From: Pseudomonadota bacterium
GTDB lineage: Bacteria > Pseudomonadota > Alphaproteobacteria > Rhizobiales > Xanthobacteraceae
Reading direction: 5' to 3'
Assembly (NCBI GenBank): GCA_023417665.1
Contig: JAEZFA010000117.1
Span: 1-12,479, forward strand
DNA: 12,479 bases
Shown here: piece after piece, positions 7,643 through 12,479 of the stretch
How positions within the stretch are numbered: the stretch's first letter is position 1
Layout: every line of letters starts with the position of its first letter
The notes under the pieces: model-generated
What the model was told of the DNA's origin: nothing
Database searches by the model: none
The model's input: the letters and a program-made list of their open reading frames with translations, nothing else
Position numbers and translations under genes: made by a program

Positions 7643-8473
7643 ATGCGTAACGGTTTCAGGCATGGCCTGCACAAGCAGGGCTGGGCAGCATTCGTGCTTG
7701 TCGGTTTGCTGGCAGGTTGCAGCACCATTGAGAATGTGGTGGGCCCGATCGGCAATGTGGGTAACGTTTTCAGCCAGAATACGCCGGCGAACGCGCCCGA
7801 AAATCAGAACACGCCGACCCAGATCAGCGCTGAGGAGAATTGTCCCGGCGCCACGATTCGTCAGGGTGCTGCGGCCTGGGCACAGAACGTAGGCCAGGGA
7901 CCGACCAACATCCGCTATCAGGCCAGCATCGTGCAGATCGCCCGCGAATGCACGATCCTCGGCGATACCATGACCATCAAGGTCGGCATCGAAGGCCGCG
8001 TGCTGGTCGGGCCGAAAGGCGGCGCCGGCAACGTCACCGTGCCGCTGCGCATCGCGCTGGTCCAGGAAGGCCCGCAGCCGCGCCCGGTGATCTCCAAATT
8101 CTACGCGGTACAGGTCACTGTTCCGCCGGGCGCGACCCAGGTCCCGTTCACGCAGGTGGATAACGATCTTTCGTTCCCGATCCCGGCGGACAAGAACCTC
8201 GAGCGCTTCGTCATTTACGTTGGCTTTGATCCGCAGGGCGCACCGCCGCCGCAGAAGAAGGCGAAGCCGCGTCCGAGGCCGAAACCAAAGCCGAAGCCGA
8301 AAGCAGCTCCCGTGCCGCCGGCGCAGCAACAGCAGGCTCCGCAGCAACAGCCGACGTTCCAGCCGCCGCCGACCCAGCAGCAGCAGCCGACGTTCCAGCC
8401 GCCGCCGACGCAGCAGCAGACGCCGCAGCAGCCGCGGAACGTCCCGACCTTCGATCCGCCGCCGCGTCAATAA
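7643..8473 (+). CDS. Conserved-looking lipoprotein with Lys/Pro and Gln/Pro-rich tail, function unknown
   Basis: This is a 276-residue predicted lipoprotein. After MRNGFRHGLHKQG and a hydrophobic stretch comes the lipobox LLAGC with lipidated Cys26; Ser at +2 predicts outer-membrane sorting. Residues 65-197 look like one beta-rich domain (ENCPGATIRQG, IRYQASIVQIARECTI, MTIKVGIEGRVLVGP, VPLRIALV, FPIPADKNLERFVIYVGFDP). Cys67 and Cys103 could form a disulphide. The tail changes to KKAKPRPRPKPKPKPK (205-220), then Gln/Pro-rich sequence with two copies of a 12-residue repeat, ending at the stop. I recall similar uncharacterised proteins in Bradyrhizobium relatives but know of no function. The ATG at 7643 is 8 nt after GGGAG (7630-7634); GTG codons at 7634 and 7637 are too close to that site. 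A TATTAT at 7613-7618 may be a -10 box, but the -35 is poor. A strong terminator follows. Confidence 0.88.
   Translation: MRNGFRHGLHKQGWAAFVLVGLLAGCSTIENVVGPIGNVGNVFSQNTPANAPENQNTPTQISAEENCPGATIRQGAAAWAQNVGQGPTNIRYQASIVQIARECTILGDTMTIKVGIEGRVLVGPKGGAGNVTVPLRIALVQEGPQPRPVISKFYAVQVTVPPGATQVPFTQVDNDLSFPIPADKNLERFVIYVGFDPQGAPPPQKKAKPRPRPKPKPKPKAAPVPPAQQQQAPQQQPTFQPPPTQQQQPTFQPPPTQQQTPQQPRNVPTFDPPPRQ
8348..8419 (+). repeat. Two tandem 36-bp repeats inside the lipoprotein gene
   Basis: Copies at 8348-8383 and 8384-8419 differ at one base (ACC versus ACG). Each encodes the 12 residues QPTFQPPPTQQQ, keeping frame. This is a recent in-frame duplication and could vary in copy number between strains, changing the length of the disordered tail without disrupting the gene. 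Confidence 0.9.
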
Positions 8474-8491
8474 TCGCGCGGCAGGCAAGAA

Positions 8492-8523
8492 AAAACGGCC
8501 GCGAAAGCGGCCGTTTTATTTTT
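8492..8523 (+). terminator. Intrinsic terminator of the lipoprotein gene
   Basis: CGGCCGC (8496-8502), loop GAAA, GCGGCCG (8507-8513), extended by AAAA/TTTT pairing and followed by TTTTATTTTT (8514-8523). It lies 18 bp after the lipoprotein stop. On the plus strand the loop is a stable GNRA tetraloop; on the minus strand it would be TTTC. The hairpin therefore suits plus-strand transcription best, though the A tract upstream might allow weaker use from the other side. Confidence 0.93.
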
Positions 8524-8568
8524 GGTGATGCCCGTTTGTTCGAGCCGGTTCGCGGCGTTCGTATGCAG

Positions 8569-8612
8569 TGCGTGCAGCACGTCGCAAGCCGAGTTTTCCG
8601 GCATTGCACGCA
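8569..8612. repeat. Orphan inverted repeat between the convergent terminators
   Basis: The stretch from 8524 to 8670 carries no credible gene. Within it TGCGTGCA (8569-8576) is matched by TGCACGCA (8605-8612), and an inner GCCG (8588-8591) by CGGC (8599-8602) around an AGTTTTC loop. Overlapping the left arm is a second perfect palindrome, CGTGC-A-GCACG (8571-8581). No T tract follows on either strand, so it is not a terminator. Role unknown; it may be chance in GC-rich DNA, a protein-binding site or a small structured RNA. Confidence 0.4.
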
Positions 8613-8670
8613 GCAACCGAACAGGAATTTGAAGGCGTGATCGTGTCCGAACCCGGAGCGCGCGCCTCGC

Positions 8671-8702
8671 AAAAAAAACGGCCGCTTCCGCGGCCGCTTT
8701 TT
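8671..8702 (-). terminator. Intrinsic terminator of the atpIBE-b'-b operon
   Basis: Read on the minus strand: CGGCCGC (8696-8690), loop GGAA, GCGGCCG (8685-8679), then eight T's (8678-8671), with A-rich sequence before the stem able to extend the pairing. It lies 24 bp beyond the stop of the last atp gene. The minus-strand loop is a GNRA tetraloop, while the plus strand would give TTCC, so the orientation agrees with atp transcription. The stem is identical to that of the terminator at 8492-8523. Confidence 0.93.
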
Positions 8703-8726
8703 GATTTCGTAGAAGCTTGCCGGCGA

Positions 8727-9218
8727 TCAGCCGAGACGCGACTTCACGTCCTTGATCGCGTTTTCGAGGAGCGACGCGCCGTCCGGTCCCTTCGCGCTTT
8801 CCGCGACGATGGTTTCGGCAGCCTTCACGGCAGCATCGGCGGCGGCAGCGCGAACCTCGGCCATGGCCTGATGCTCGGCCTGCGCGATCTTGGTTTCGGC
8901 CATCTTCGTGCGACGTGCGACGAAATCTTCGAGCCGCGTCTTGGCCTCGGCCGCAATCTGCTGCGCTTCGGCGTTGGCCTGCGCGATGATCGCCTGTGCT
9001 TCGCCTTCGGCCTCGCGCGCCTTCTGCTTGTACTCGGCAAGCAGGCGCTCGGCTTCTTCGCGCAGACGCCGGGCTTCGTCGAGCTCGGCCTGGACCTTCG
9101 CGCCGCGGCCGTCGAGTGCGCCGAGCACCGTACGGTGCACGCCGAATTTGACCGCGATCAGCAGAAAGACAACGAAGGAAACTGCGACCCAGAAGTCCGT
9201 CCCGTACAGAAAAGCCAC
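8727..9218 (-). CDS. atpF: F0F1 ATP synthase subunit b (peripheral stalk)
   Basis: Subunit b anchors the F1 head to subunit a as part of the peripheral stalk in the inner membrane. The 163-residue protein has one N-terminal membrane helix (about 7-26, DFWVAVSFVVFLLIAVKF), then a long charged heptad-type helix (about 38-140) rich in Ala, Glu, Arg and Lys. The KVQAELDEARRLREEAERLL segment is typical of the family. The start is GTG at 9218, with GGAG 6 nt upstream placed directly after the stop of the b' gene. The 10-bp gap suggests coupled translation, suited to 1:1 stoichiometry of b and b'. It is the last gene of the operon and is followed by a strong terminator. Length is normal for alphaproteobacteria. 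Confidence 0.95.
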   Translation of the reverse strand: MAFLYGTDFWVAVSFVVFLLIAVKFGVHRTVLGALDGRGAKVQAELDEARRLREEAERLLAEYKQKAREAEGEAQAIIAQANAEAQQIAAEAKTRLEDFVARRTKMAETKIAQAEHQAMAEVRAAAADAAVKAAETIVAESAKGPDGASLLENAIKDVKSRLG

Positions 9219-9228
9219 GATACTCTCC

Positions 9229-9759
9229 TCAGTGCAGGGCTGAATCGACAGCGTGTTCGACGGACTGCTTGGCAGGTGCCTTGCCCGTGAGCCGCTCGAC
9301 GATCAGTCCGGTCGTATCAATGGCAATGCCGCGGACGTTGGACATCGCCGCCGATTTGGTGGCGGCGATCTGCTTTTCCGCGGCGTCGAGCTTGACCTTC
9401 AGCCCGTCCTCGAGCTGCTTGCGCTGTGCGTCCGCTTCCGCCGCGGCTTTCGCCTGGGATTCGGCGGCGAGCGCCTGCGCCTTGGCACGGGCGTCCGTCA
9501 GCGACTTCTCGTAGGCGGCCTGCGCGGCTTCGCTTTCGTTGCGAAGCCGGTTGGCCGTTTCGAGATCGCCTTCGATCTTGCGGTTACGCTCCGCCATCAC
9601 GCCGGAAAGGCGCGGCAGCAGCATGCGCGACAGCCCGACGTAAAGGACGACGAAGCAGATCGCGAGCCAGAACAGCTGCGAAGGAACGGTCTCGCCCTGG
9701 AAGGGCGGGAACGGCGCCTTCTTGCCACCCGGAACTTCGGTATGCGCGTTCGTTGCCAT
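9229..9759 (-). CDS. atpF2: F0F1 ATP synthase subunit b' (second peripheral stalk subunit)
   Basis: Alphaproteobacteria and photosynthetic bacteria use a b/b' heterodimer instead of a b homodimer. This 176-residue protein has a Pro-rich N-terminal extension (VPGGKKAPFPPFQGETVPSQ, 9-28), typical of b'. One membrane helix follows (28-48, LFWLAICFVVLYVGL), then a long coiled coil from about 55 (ERNRKIEGDLETANRLRNE) with many Ala and Lys residues. It is often annotated atpG in Rhizobiales, a symbol that clashes with the gamma subunit. ATG at 9759 has an AAGAAGGG ribosome site about 8 nt upstream. The gene begins 24 bp after atpE and ends 10 bp before atpF. Confidence 0.94.
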   Translation of the reverse strand: MATNAHTEVPGGKKAPFPPFQGETVPSQLFWLAICFVVLYVGLSRMLLPRLSGVMAERNRKIEGDLETANRLRNESEAAQAAYEKSLTDARAKAQALAAESQAKAAAEADAQRKQLEDGLKVKLDAAEKQIAATKSAAMSNVRGIAIDTTGLIVERLTGKAPAKQSVEHAVDSALH

Positions 9760-9783
9760 TTACGTCGCCCTTCTTCCTGCGCG

Positions 9784-10023
9784 TTAGACGGCGAACAGGA
9801 GCAGGAGCGCGATGAGCAGCGAGAAGATGCCCAGCGCTTCGGTCACGGCGAAGCCGAAAATCAGGTTGCCGAACTGGCCCTGTGCGGCGGCCGGGTTGCG
9901 CAGTGCCGACGACAGGTAGTTGCCGAAGATGAAGGCCACGCCGATCGCGGCGCCGCCCATGCCGATCGCCGCGATGCCGGCGCCGATCATACGGCCGAGT
10001 TCTTTTGCTGCTACTGGATCCAT
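9784..10023 (-). CDS. atpE: F0F1 ATP synthase subunit c (proton-translocating ring)
   Basis: The 79-residue proteolipid forms the rotating c-ring. Helix 1 (about 11-34) carries a small-residue pattern AGIAAIGMGGAAIG that permits tight ring packing. The polar loop has the conserved RNP (42-44). Helix 2 (about 54-78) carries the proton-binding Glu62 in FGFAVTEALGIF. I see no sodium-type ligand signature near the Glu, so a proton ring is expected. The ATG at 10023 follows AAGAGGAG with 7-nt spacing, the best ribosome site in the operon, consistent with the many c copies needed per complex. It lies 44 bp after atpB and 24 bp before the b' gene. Confidence 0.97.
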   Translation of the reverse strand: MDPVAAKELGRMIGAGIAAIGMGGAAIGVAFIFGNYLSSALRNPAAAQGQFGNLIFGFAVTEALGIFSLLIALLLLFAV

Positions 10024-10030
10024 AGTGAAG

Positions 10031-10038
10031 CTCCTCTT
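10031..10038 (-). promoter_or_regulatory. Strong Shine-Dalgarno of atpE
   Basis: The minus strand reads AAGAGGAG seven bases before the atpE ATG. The other atp genes have weaker sites: GAGAG for atpI, GAAAGAG for atpB, AAGGG for b' and GGAG for b. The contrast fits translational tuning of subunit stoichiometry within one mRNA, which is established for the E. coli atp operon and inferred here. Confidence 0.75.
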
Positions 10039-10067
10039 GAAGACTTTCAGGTTGAACTATTCGGCCG

Positions 10068-10823
10068 TCAGTGGCCGGGGTGAATGGCGTCGTTGAGATA
10101 GAGACAGGTGAGAATGGTGAAGACATAGGCCTGCAGGAACGCGACCAGAAATTCCAGCGCGGTCAGCGCGATCAGCATGCCGAAAGGAAGAATGCCCACG
10201 AGCCAGCCGGCAACGCCGAGCGAGGTGGCGAGCAGGCCGATGAAGCTCGCAAAAACCTTCAGCGTGATGTGGCCCGCCAGCATGTTGGCGAACAGACGCA
10301 CCGAAAGCGAAAGCGGGCGCGACAGGAAGGAAAGAATTTCGATCAGCGTGATCAGCGGCATGATGAACAGCGGCACGCCGGACGGCCAGAACAGTTTGAA
10401 GAACTTCAGGCCGTTCTTGTAGATGCCGTAGATGATCACGACGAGGATCACGAGCACGGCGAGCGCGCCGGTGACCGCGATATGGCTCGTCACCGTGAAG
10501 AAGCCCGGAATCATGCCGAGCAGGTTCAGCACCAGCACGAACGTGAAGAGCGAGAACACGAGCGGGAAGAAGCGCATGCCGTCGTTGCCGGCAGTACTTC
10601 GCACCGTATTCGCGACGAATTCGTAGGTCAGCTCGGCGAAGGATTGCAGCCGGCCCGGAACCAGGCTGCGGCTCGTGGTGGCGAGATAGGTCAGGCCGAG
10701 AATGAGCGCGACCGCTCCCATCATGAACAGGGACGAGTTGGTCAGCGCGATTTCATGACCGCCGATATGGCCGAGGGTCATGATCTTCTTGATCTGGAAT
10801 TGGGCAATCGGATCAGCAGCCAT
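10068..10823 (-). CDS. atpB: F0F1 ATP synthase subunit a (proton channel)
   Basis: Subunit a provides the two proton half-channels against the c-ring. The 251 residues start MAADPIAQFQIKKI, the usual alphaproteobacterial amphipathic N-terminus. Several membrane helices follow (about 32-50, 86-108, 115-135, 150-168, 170-205 and 208-240). The essential Arg is Arg176 in SLSVRLFANMLAGH, equivalent to E. coli Arg210. LNLLGMIPGFF (99-109) and LEFLVAFLQAYVFTIL (223-238) are further family motifs, ending in LYLNDAIHPGH. ATG at 10823 has a modest GAAAGAG site. The gene is 44 bp downstream of atpI and 44 bp upstream of atpE, in the standard I-a-c-b'-b order. F1 genes are not in the window, as is normal for alphaproteobacteria, where F0 and F1 operons are separate. 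Confidence 0.97.
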   Translation of the reverse strand: MAADPIAQFQIKKIMTLGHIGGHEIALTNSSLFMMGAVALILGLTYLATTSRSLVPGRLQSFAELTYEFVANTVRSTAGNDGMRFFPLVFSLFTFVLVLNLLGMIPGFFTVTSHIAVTGALAVLVILVVIIYGIYKNGLKFFKLFWPSGVPLFIMPLITLIEILSFLSRPLSLSVRLFANMLAGHITLKVFASFIGLLATSLGVAGWLVGILPFGMLIALTALEFLVAFLQAYVFTILTCLYLNDAIHPGH

Positions 10824-10867
10824 CGCTCTTTCGTCTCATTCCGGCGCAGGAAGCGCGCCGCTTTCCA

Positions 10868-11209
10868 TCATTTCCGCCCGCCGAACTGCGGCATGACGCC
10901 GAGCGTGCGAAGCACATTCAGAACGCCGGCTGCGAAACCGAGGAGAATGAAAACGATCAGCCCCCACGGCGACCATCCGGTGAGCTTGTCGAATGCCCAC
11001 CCGACTGCGAAGCCCGCGACCACGCCTCCGATGAAATCGCCGGAGAGTTTCAGACCTCGCGTGAACCCGGATTTATCCGCGGCGTCGGACGGAGCCGCGG
11101 ACTTTTCCCGCAATTCCTCCGCCTCTCGCGCGTCGAGTTTTTCGTCGAGACGTCGCAGCCTCTCGGAAAGATCGCCTCCGCCATTTCCGTTTTTCGGATC
11201 GCCGTTCAC
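10868..11209 (-). CDS. atpI: AtpI, ATP synthase assembly protein
   Basis: AtpI is a small membrane protein that helps c-ring assembly and is usually dispensable. Starting at GTG 11209 it has 113 residues: a Gly/Asn-rich beginning (NGDPKNGNGGG), a charged segment (DLSERLRRLDEKLDAREAEE), then two membrane helices (FIGGVVAGFAVGWAFDKL and WGLIVFILLGFAAGVLNVL) joined by TGWSP, ending in RTLGVMPQFGGRK. The reading frame stays open upstream to 11383, but I reject those longer starts: the ATG at 11269 lies within the -10 box of the operon promoter, and transcription would begin near 11258. A GAGAG ribosome-site match sits 8 nt before the GTG. First gene of the F0 operon; atpB follows after 44 bp. Confidence 0.9.
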   Translation of the reverse strand: MNGDPKNGNGGGDLSERLRRLDEKLDAREAEELREKSAAPSDAADKSGFTRGLKLSGDFIGGVVAGFAVGWAFDKLTGWSPWGLIVFILLGFAAGVLNVLRTLGVMPQFGGRK

Positions 11210-11264
11210 TCGGAAAGCTCTCGAAAGTCGAGGAAAATAGCGGCTTCTCTCCGAAGCCGCGCGG

Positions 11265-11293
11265 ACCATAGTGACGGGGTTTATGGGTGTCAA
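11265..11293 (-). promoter_or_regulatory. Promoter of the F0 ATP synthase operon
   Basis: On the minus strand, TTGACA (11293-11288) and TATGGT (11270-11265) are separated by exactly 17 bp. Written as CTTGAC-N17-CTATGG it also fits the alphaproteobacterial housekeeping consensus. The region just upstream (about 11295-11340) is clearly richer in A and T than its surroundings, like an UP element. Predicted initiation is near 11258, giving a leader of about 49 nt to the atpI GTG. Confidence 0.75.
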
Positions 11294-11294
11294 G

Positions 11295-11306
11295 AAACGT
11301 AAACGT
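11295..11306 (-). repeat. Tandem hexamer ACGTTT-ACGTTT abutting the atp -35 box
   Basis: Two perfect copies of ACGTTT (minus strand, 11306-11295) lie one base before TTGACA. The position is right for an activator site or the alpha-subunit contact region of RNA polymerase. No regulator can be named from the sequence. Confidence 0.45.
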
Positions 11307-11388
11307 CTCTTAACACCTTGTATTTGTTCGGTAATTTTTCGCCTTTCGAGGGTGCGGCGGCGAGTCTCAAGAGACCCGCGCAACGGGC

Positions 11389-11424
11389 AAAAAAATAGCG
11401 CCGACTCTCGTTCGAGAGCCGGCG
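11389..11424 (-). terminator. Intrinsic terminator of smc
   Basis: On the minus strand CGCCG-g-CTCTC pairs with GAGAG-t-CGGCG around a GAAC loop, with one G/T wobble in the middle, followed by CTA and seven T's (11395-11389). It starts 34 bp past the smc stop and separates smc from the atp promoter, so the atp operon is probably transcribed independently. Confidence 0.88.
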
Positions 11425-11458
11425 TTGCTGCCTGATCGGGAAGGGTGTTGGCGCGGTT

Positions 11459-12479
11459 CTAGCCCGCTTCGCGGTAGCTCTGCGCGGTCTGTAGATCCAC
11501 GGAGACGAGCTGCGACACGCCGCGTTCGGCCATGGTGACGCCGAACAGCCGGTCCATCTTCGCCATCGTGATCGGATTATGGGTCACGGTGATGAAGCGG
11601 GTGTCGGTCTGCCGGGTCATCTCTTCGAGCAGGCCGCAGAAGCGTTCCACGTTGGAGTCGTCGAGCGGCGCATCGACTTCGTCCAGCACGCAGATCGGCG
11701 ACGGGTTCGTCAAAAAGACTGCGAAAATCAAGGACATAGCCGTCAGCGCCTGCTCGCCGCCCGAAAGCAGCGACAAGGACTGCGCCTTCTTTCCGGGGGG
11801 CTTGGCGATGATGTCGAGGCCGGCTTCCAGCGGGTCGTCCGAACCGGTCAGCACGAGTTCGGCGGTGCCGCCCGAGAACAGGCCGGTGAAGAGCTTCTTG
11901 AAGTGCTCGTTGACCGTCTGGAACGAGGCCGTCAGCCGCTCGCGCGCCTCCTTGTCGAGGCTCTGGATGCCCTGACGCAGCCGCTTGATCGCTTCGACGA
12001 GATCGTCGCGCTCGGTGGTCAGACCGGCATGCTGCTTCTCGACTTCGACCAGCTCCTCGTCGGCGCGCAGGTTGACCGCGCCCAGCCGCTCGCGCTCGCG
12101 CTCGAGGCTTTCCAGCTTGGCGGCAACTTCCGACGGCTCGGCCTCGGCGCCCTTGGTGTCGAGCGCTTCGGCGATCCGTTCCTCGGTCGGCTCGCCGCCG
12201 AGCACTTCGGTGACTTCGCGGACGAGGTCGTTCTTGCGCGCGCGTGACGCCTCGAGACGCGCTTCGTCTCGCGCCGAAACTTCACGCGCCGCCGAAAGCG
12301 CCTCGCGCAGCTCGCGCTCGGCCTTGTCGGCTTCCGCAAGCACCTGTTCGGCGGCGACGAGCTTGTCGTCCGCTTCGCGCTTGTTTGCTTCGGCCGTGTT
12401 GATTTCGGTGAGCAGCGCATTGCGCTGCTCCGCGAATTTTGCCGGCGCATCGTCGAGTGTGGCGCGTTCGGTTCTGGTT
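11459..12479 (-). CDS. smc: Chromosome segregation ATPase SMC, C-terminal part (N-terminus beyond window)
   Basis: About 339 C-terminal residues of SMC, open to the right edge of the window. SMC forms V-shaped dimers that, with ScpA and ScpB, load onto and fold the chromosome. The upstream part is Ala/Glu/Arg/Lys-rich coiled coil (for instance ANKREADDKLVAAEQVLAEA). It is followed by the ERERLGAVNLRADEE segment near the head and then the C-terminal half of the ATPase head: the ABC signature LSGGEQ (11750-11767), Walker B CVLDEVDAPLDD, and VTHN with the switch His. The protein ends LVSVDLQTAQSYREAG. Full-length SMC is about 1150 residues, so roughly 70% is outside. The last 45 codons before the edge, upstream of an in-frame GTG at 12343, continue the same coil, so the gene does not start inside this window. 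Confidence 0.95.
   Translation of the reverse strand, partial: TRTERATLDDAPAKFAEQRNALLTEINTAEANKREADDKLVAAEQVLAEADKAERELREALSAAREVSARDEARLEASRARKNDLVREVTEVLGGEPTEERIAEALDTKGAEAEPSEVAAKLESLERERERLGAVNLRADEELVEVEKQHAGLTTERDDLVEAIKRLRQGIQSLDKEARERLTASFQTVNEHFKKLFTGLFSGGTAELVLTGSDDPLEAGLDIIAKPPGKKAQSLSLLSGGEQALTAMSLIFAVFLTNPSPICVLDEVDAPLDDSNVERFCGLLEEMTRQTDTRFITVTHNPITMAKMDRLFGVTMAERGVSQLVSVDLQTAQSYREAG

Noticed and set aside
8568..10083. Plus-strand open frames of 240 and 276 codons opposite the atp b and b' genes
   Set aside because: The minus strand encodes clear b and b' subunits with correct spacing and ribosome sites. The plus frames begin inside the terminator zone or the b' gene and look like codon-bias shadows.
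10071..11240. Plus-strand 389-codon frame rich in Glu, Arg, His and Gln opposite atpB and atpI
   Set aside because: Its composition is the mirror of hydrophobic membrane-protein codons read backwards. It crosses the atpI-atpB gap with no supporting signal.
11210..11383. N-terminal extension of AtpI to 11383 or 11269
   Set aside because: These codons cover the promoter and its upstream AT-rich region, and the added residues do not resemble AtpI.

Overview
The window is a chromosomal housekeeping segment of a GC-rich (roughly 60% or more) alphaproteobacterium. The evidence is a split b/b' F0 ATP synthase operon (atpI-atpB-atpE-b'-b) with no F1 genes beside it, an alphaproteobacterial-type IleS with an eroded C-terminal zinc ribbon, and Hyphomicrobiales-like protein sequences. 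I judge it to be a Hyphomicrobiales (Rhizobiales) member near the Nitrobacteraceae/Xanthobacteraceae. This is recognition from memory, not a database search.

Left half, plus strand (1-8473). The 3' end of ribF (FAD synthetase/riboflavin kinase) is followed by ileS and lspA, a gene order conserved across proteobacteria. A TTGACC-N17-TATGGG promoter candidate overlaps the lspA stop codon. It would start a second unit beginning with an unrecognised secreted Pro-rich acidic protein. Next come two M16B zinc-peptidase paralogues overlapping by 4 nt: the first has the HxxEH catalytic motif, the second has lost it but keeps the Arg/Tyr motif, so they look like an active/inactive pair. Last is a lipoprotein with a Lys/Pro then Gln/Pro-rich tail. 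LspA would process this lipoprotein's signal peptide; the other exported products look like signal peptidase I substrates.

Convergence zone (8474-8726). Two intrinsic terminators with the same 7-bp stem face each other. Between them lie about 150 bp without a gene that contain an unexplained inverted repeat.

Right half, minus strand (12479-8727). The C-terminal part of smc ends at its own terminator. A near-consensus promoter (TTGACA-N17-TATGGT) then drives atpI-atpB-atpE-b'-b, the membrane sector of ATP synthase. The promoter position shows that AtpI starts at the GTG at 11209 and not at upstream ATGs. atpE, whose product is needed in many copies per c-ring, has the strongest Shine-Dalgarno of the operon.

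I see no mobile element, CRISPR array, tRNA, rRNA or defence system, and no clear previously undescribed system. The least explained items are the secreted protein at 3949-4767 with its promoter and inverted repeat, the lipoprotein at 7643-8473, and the structured DNA between the twin terminators.
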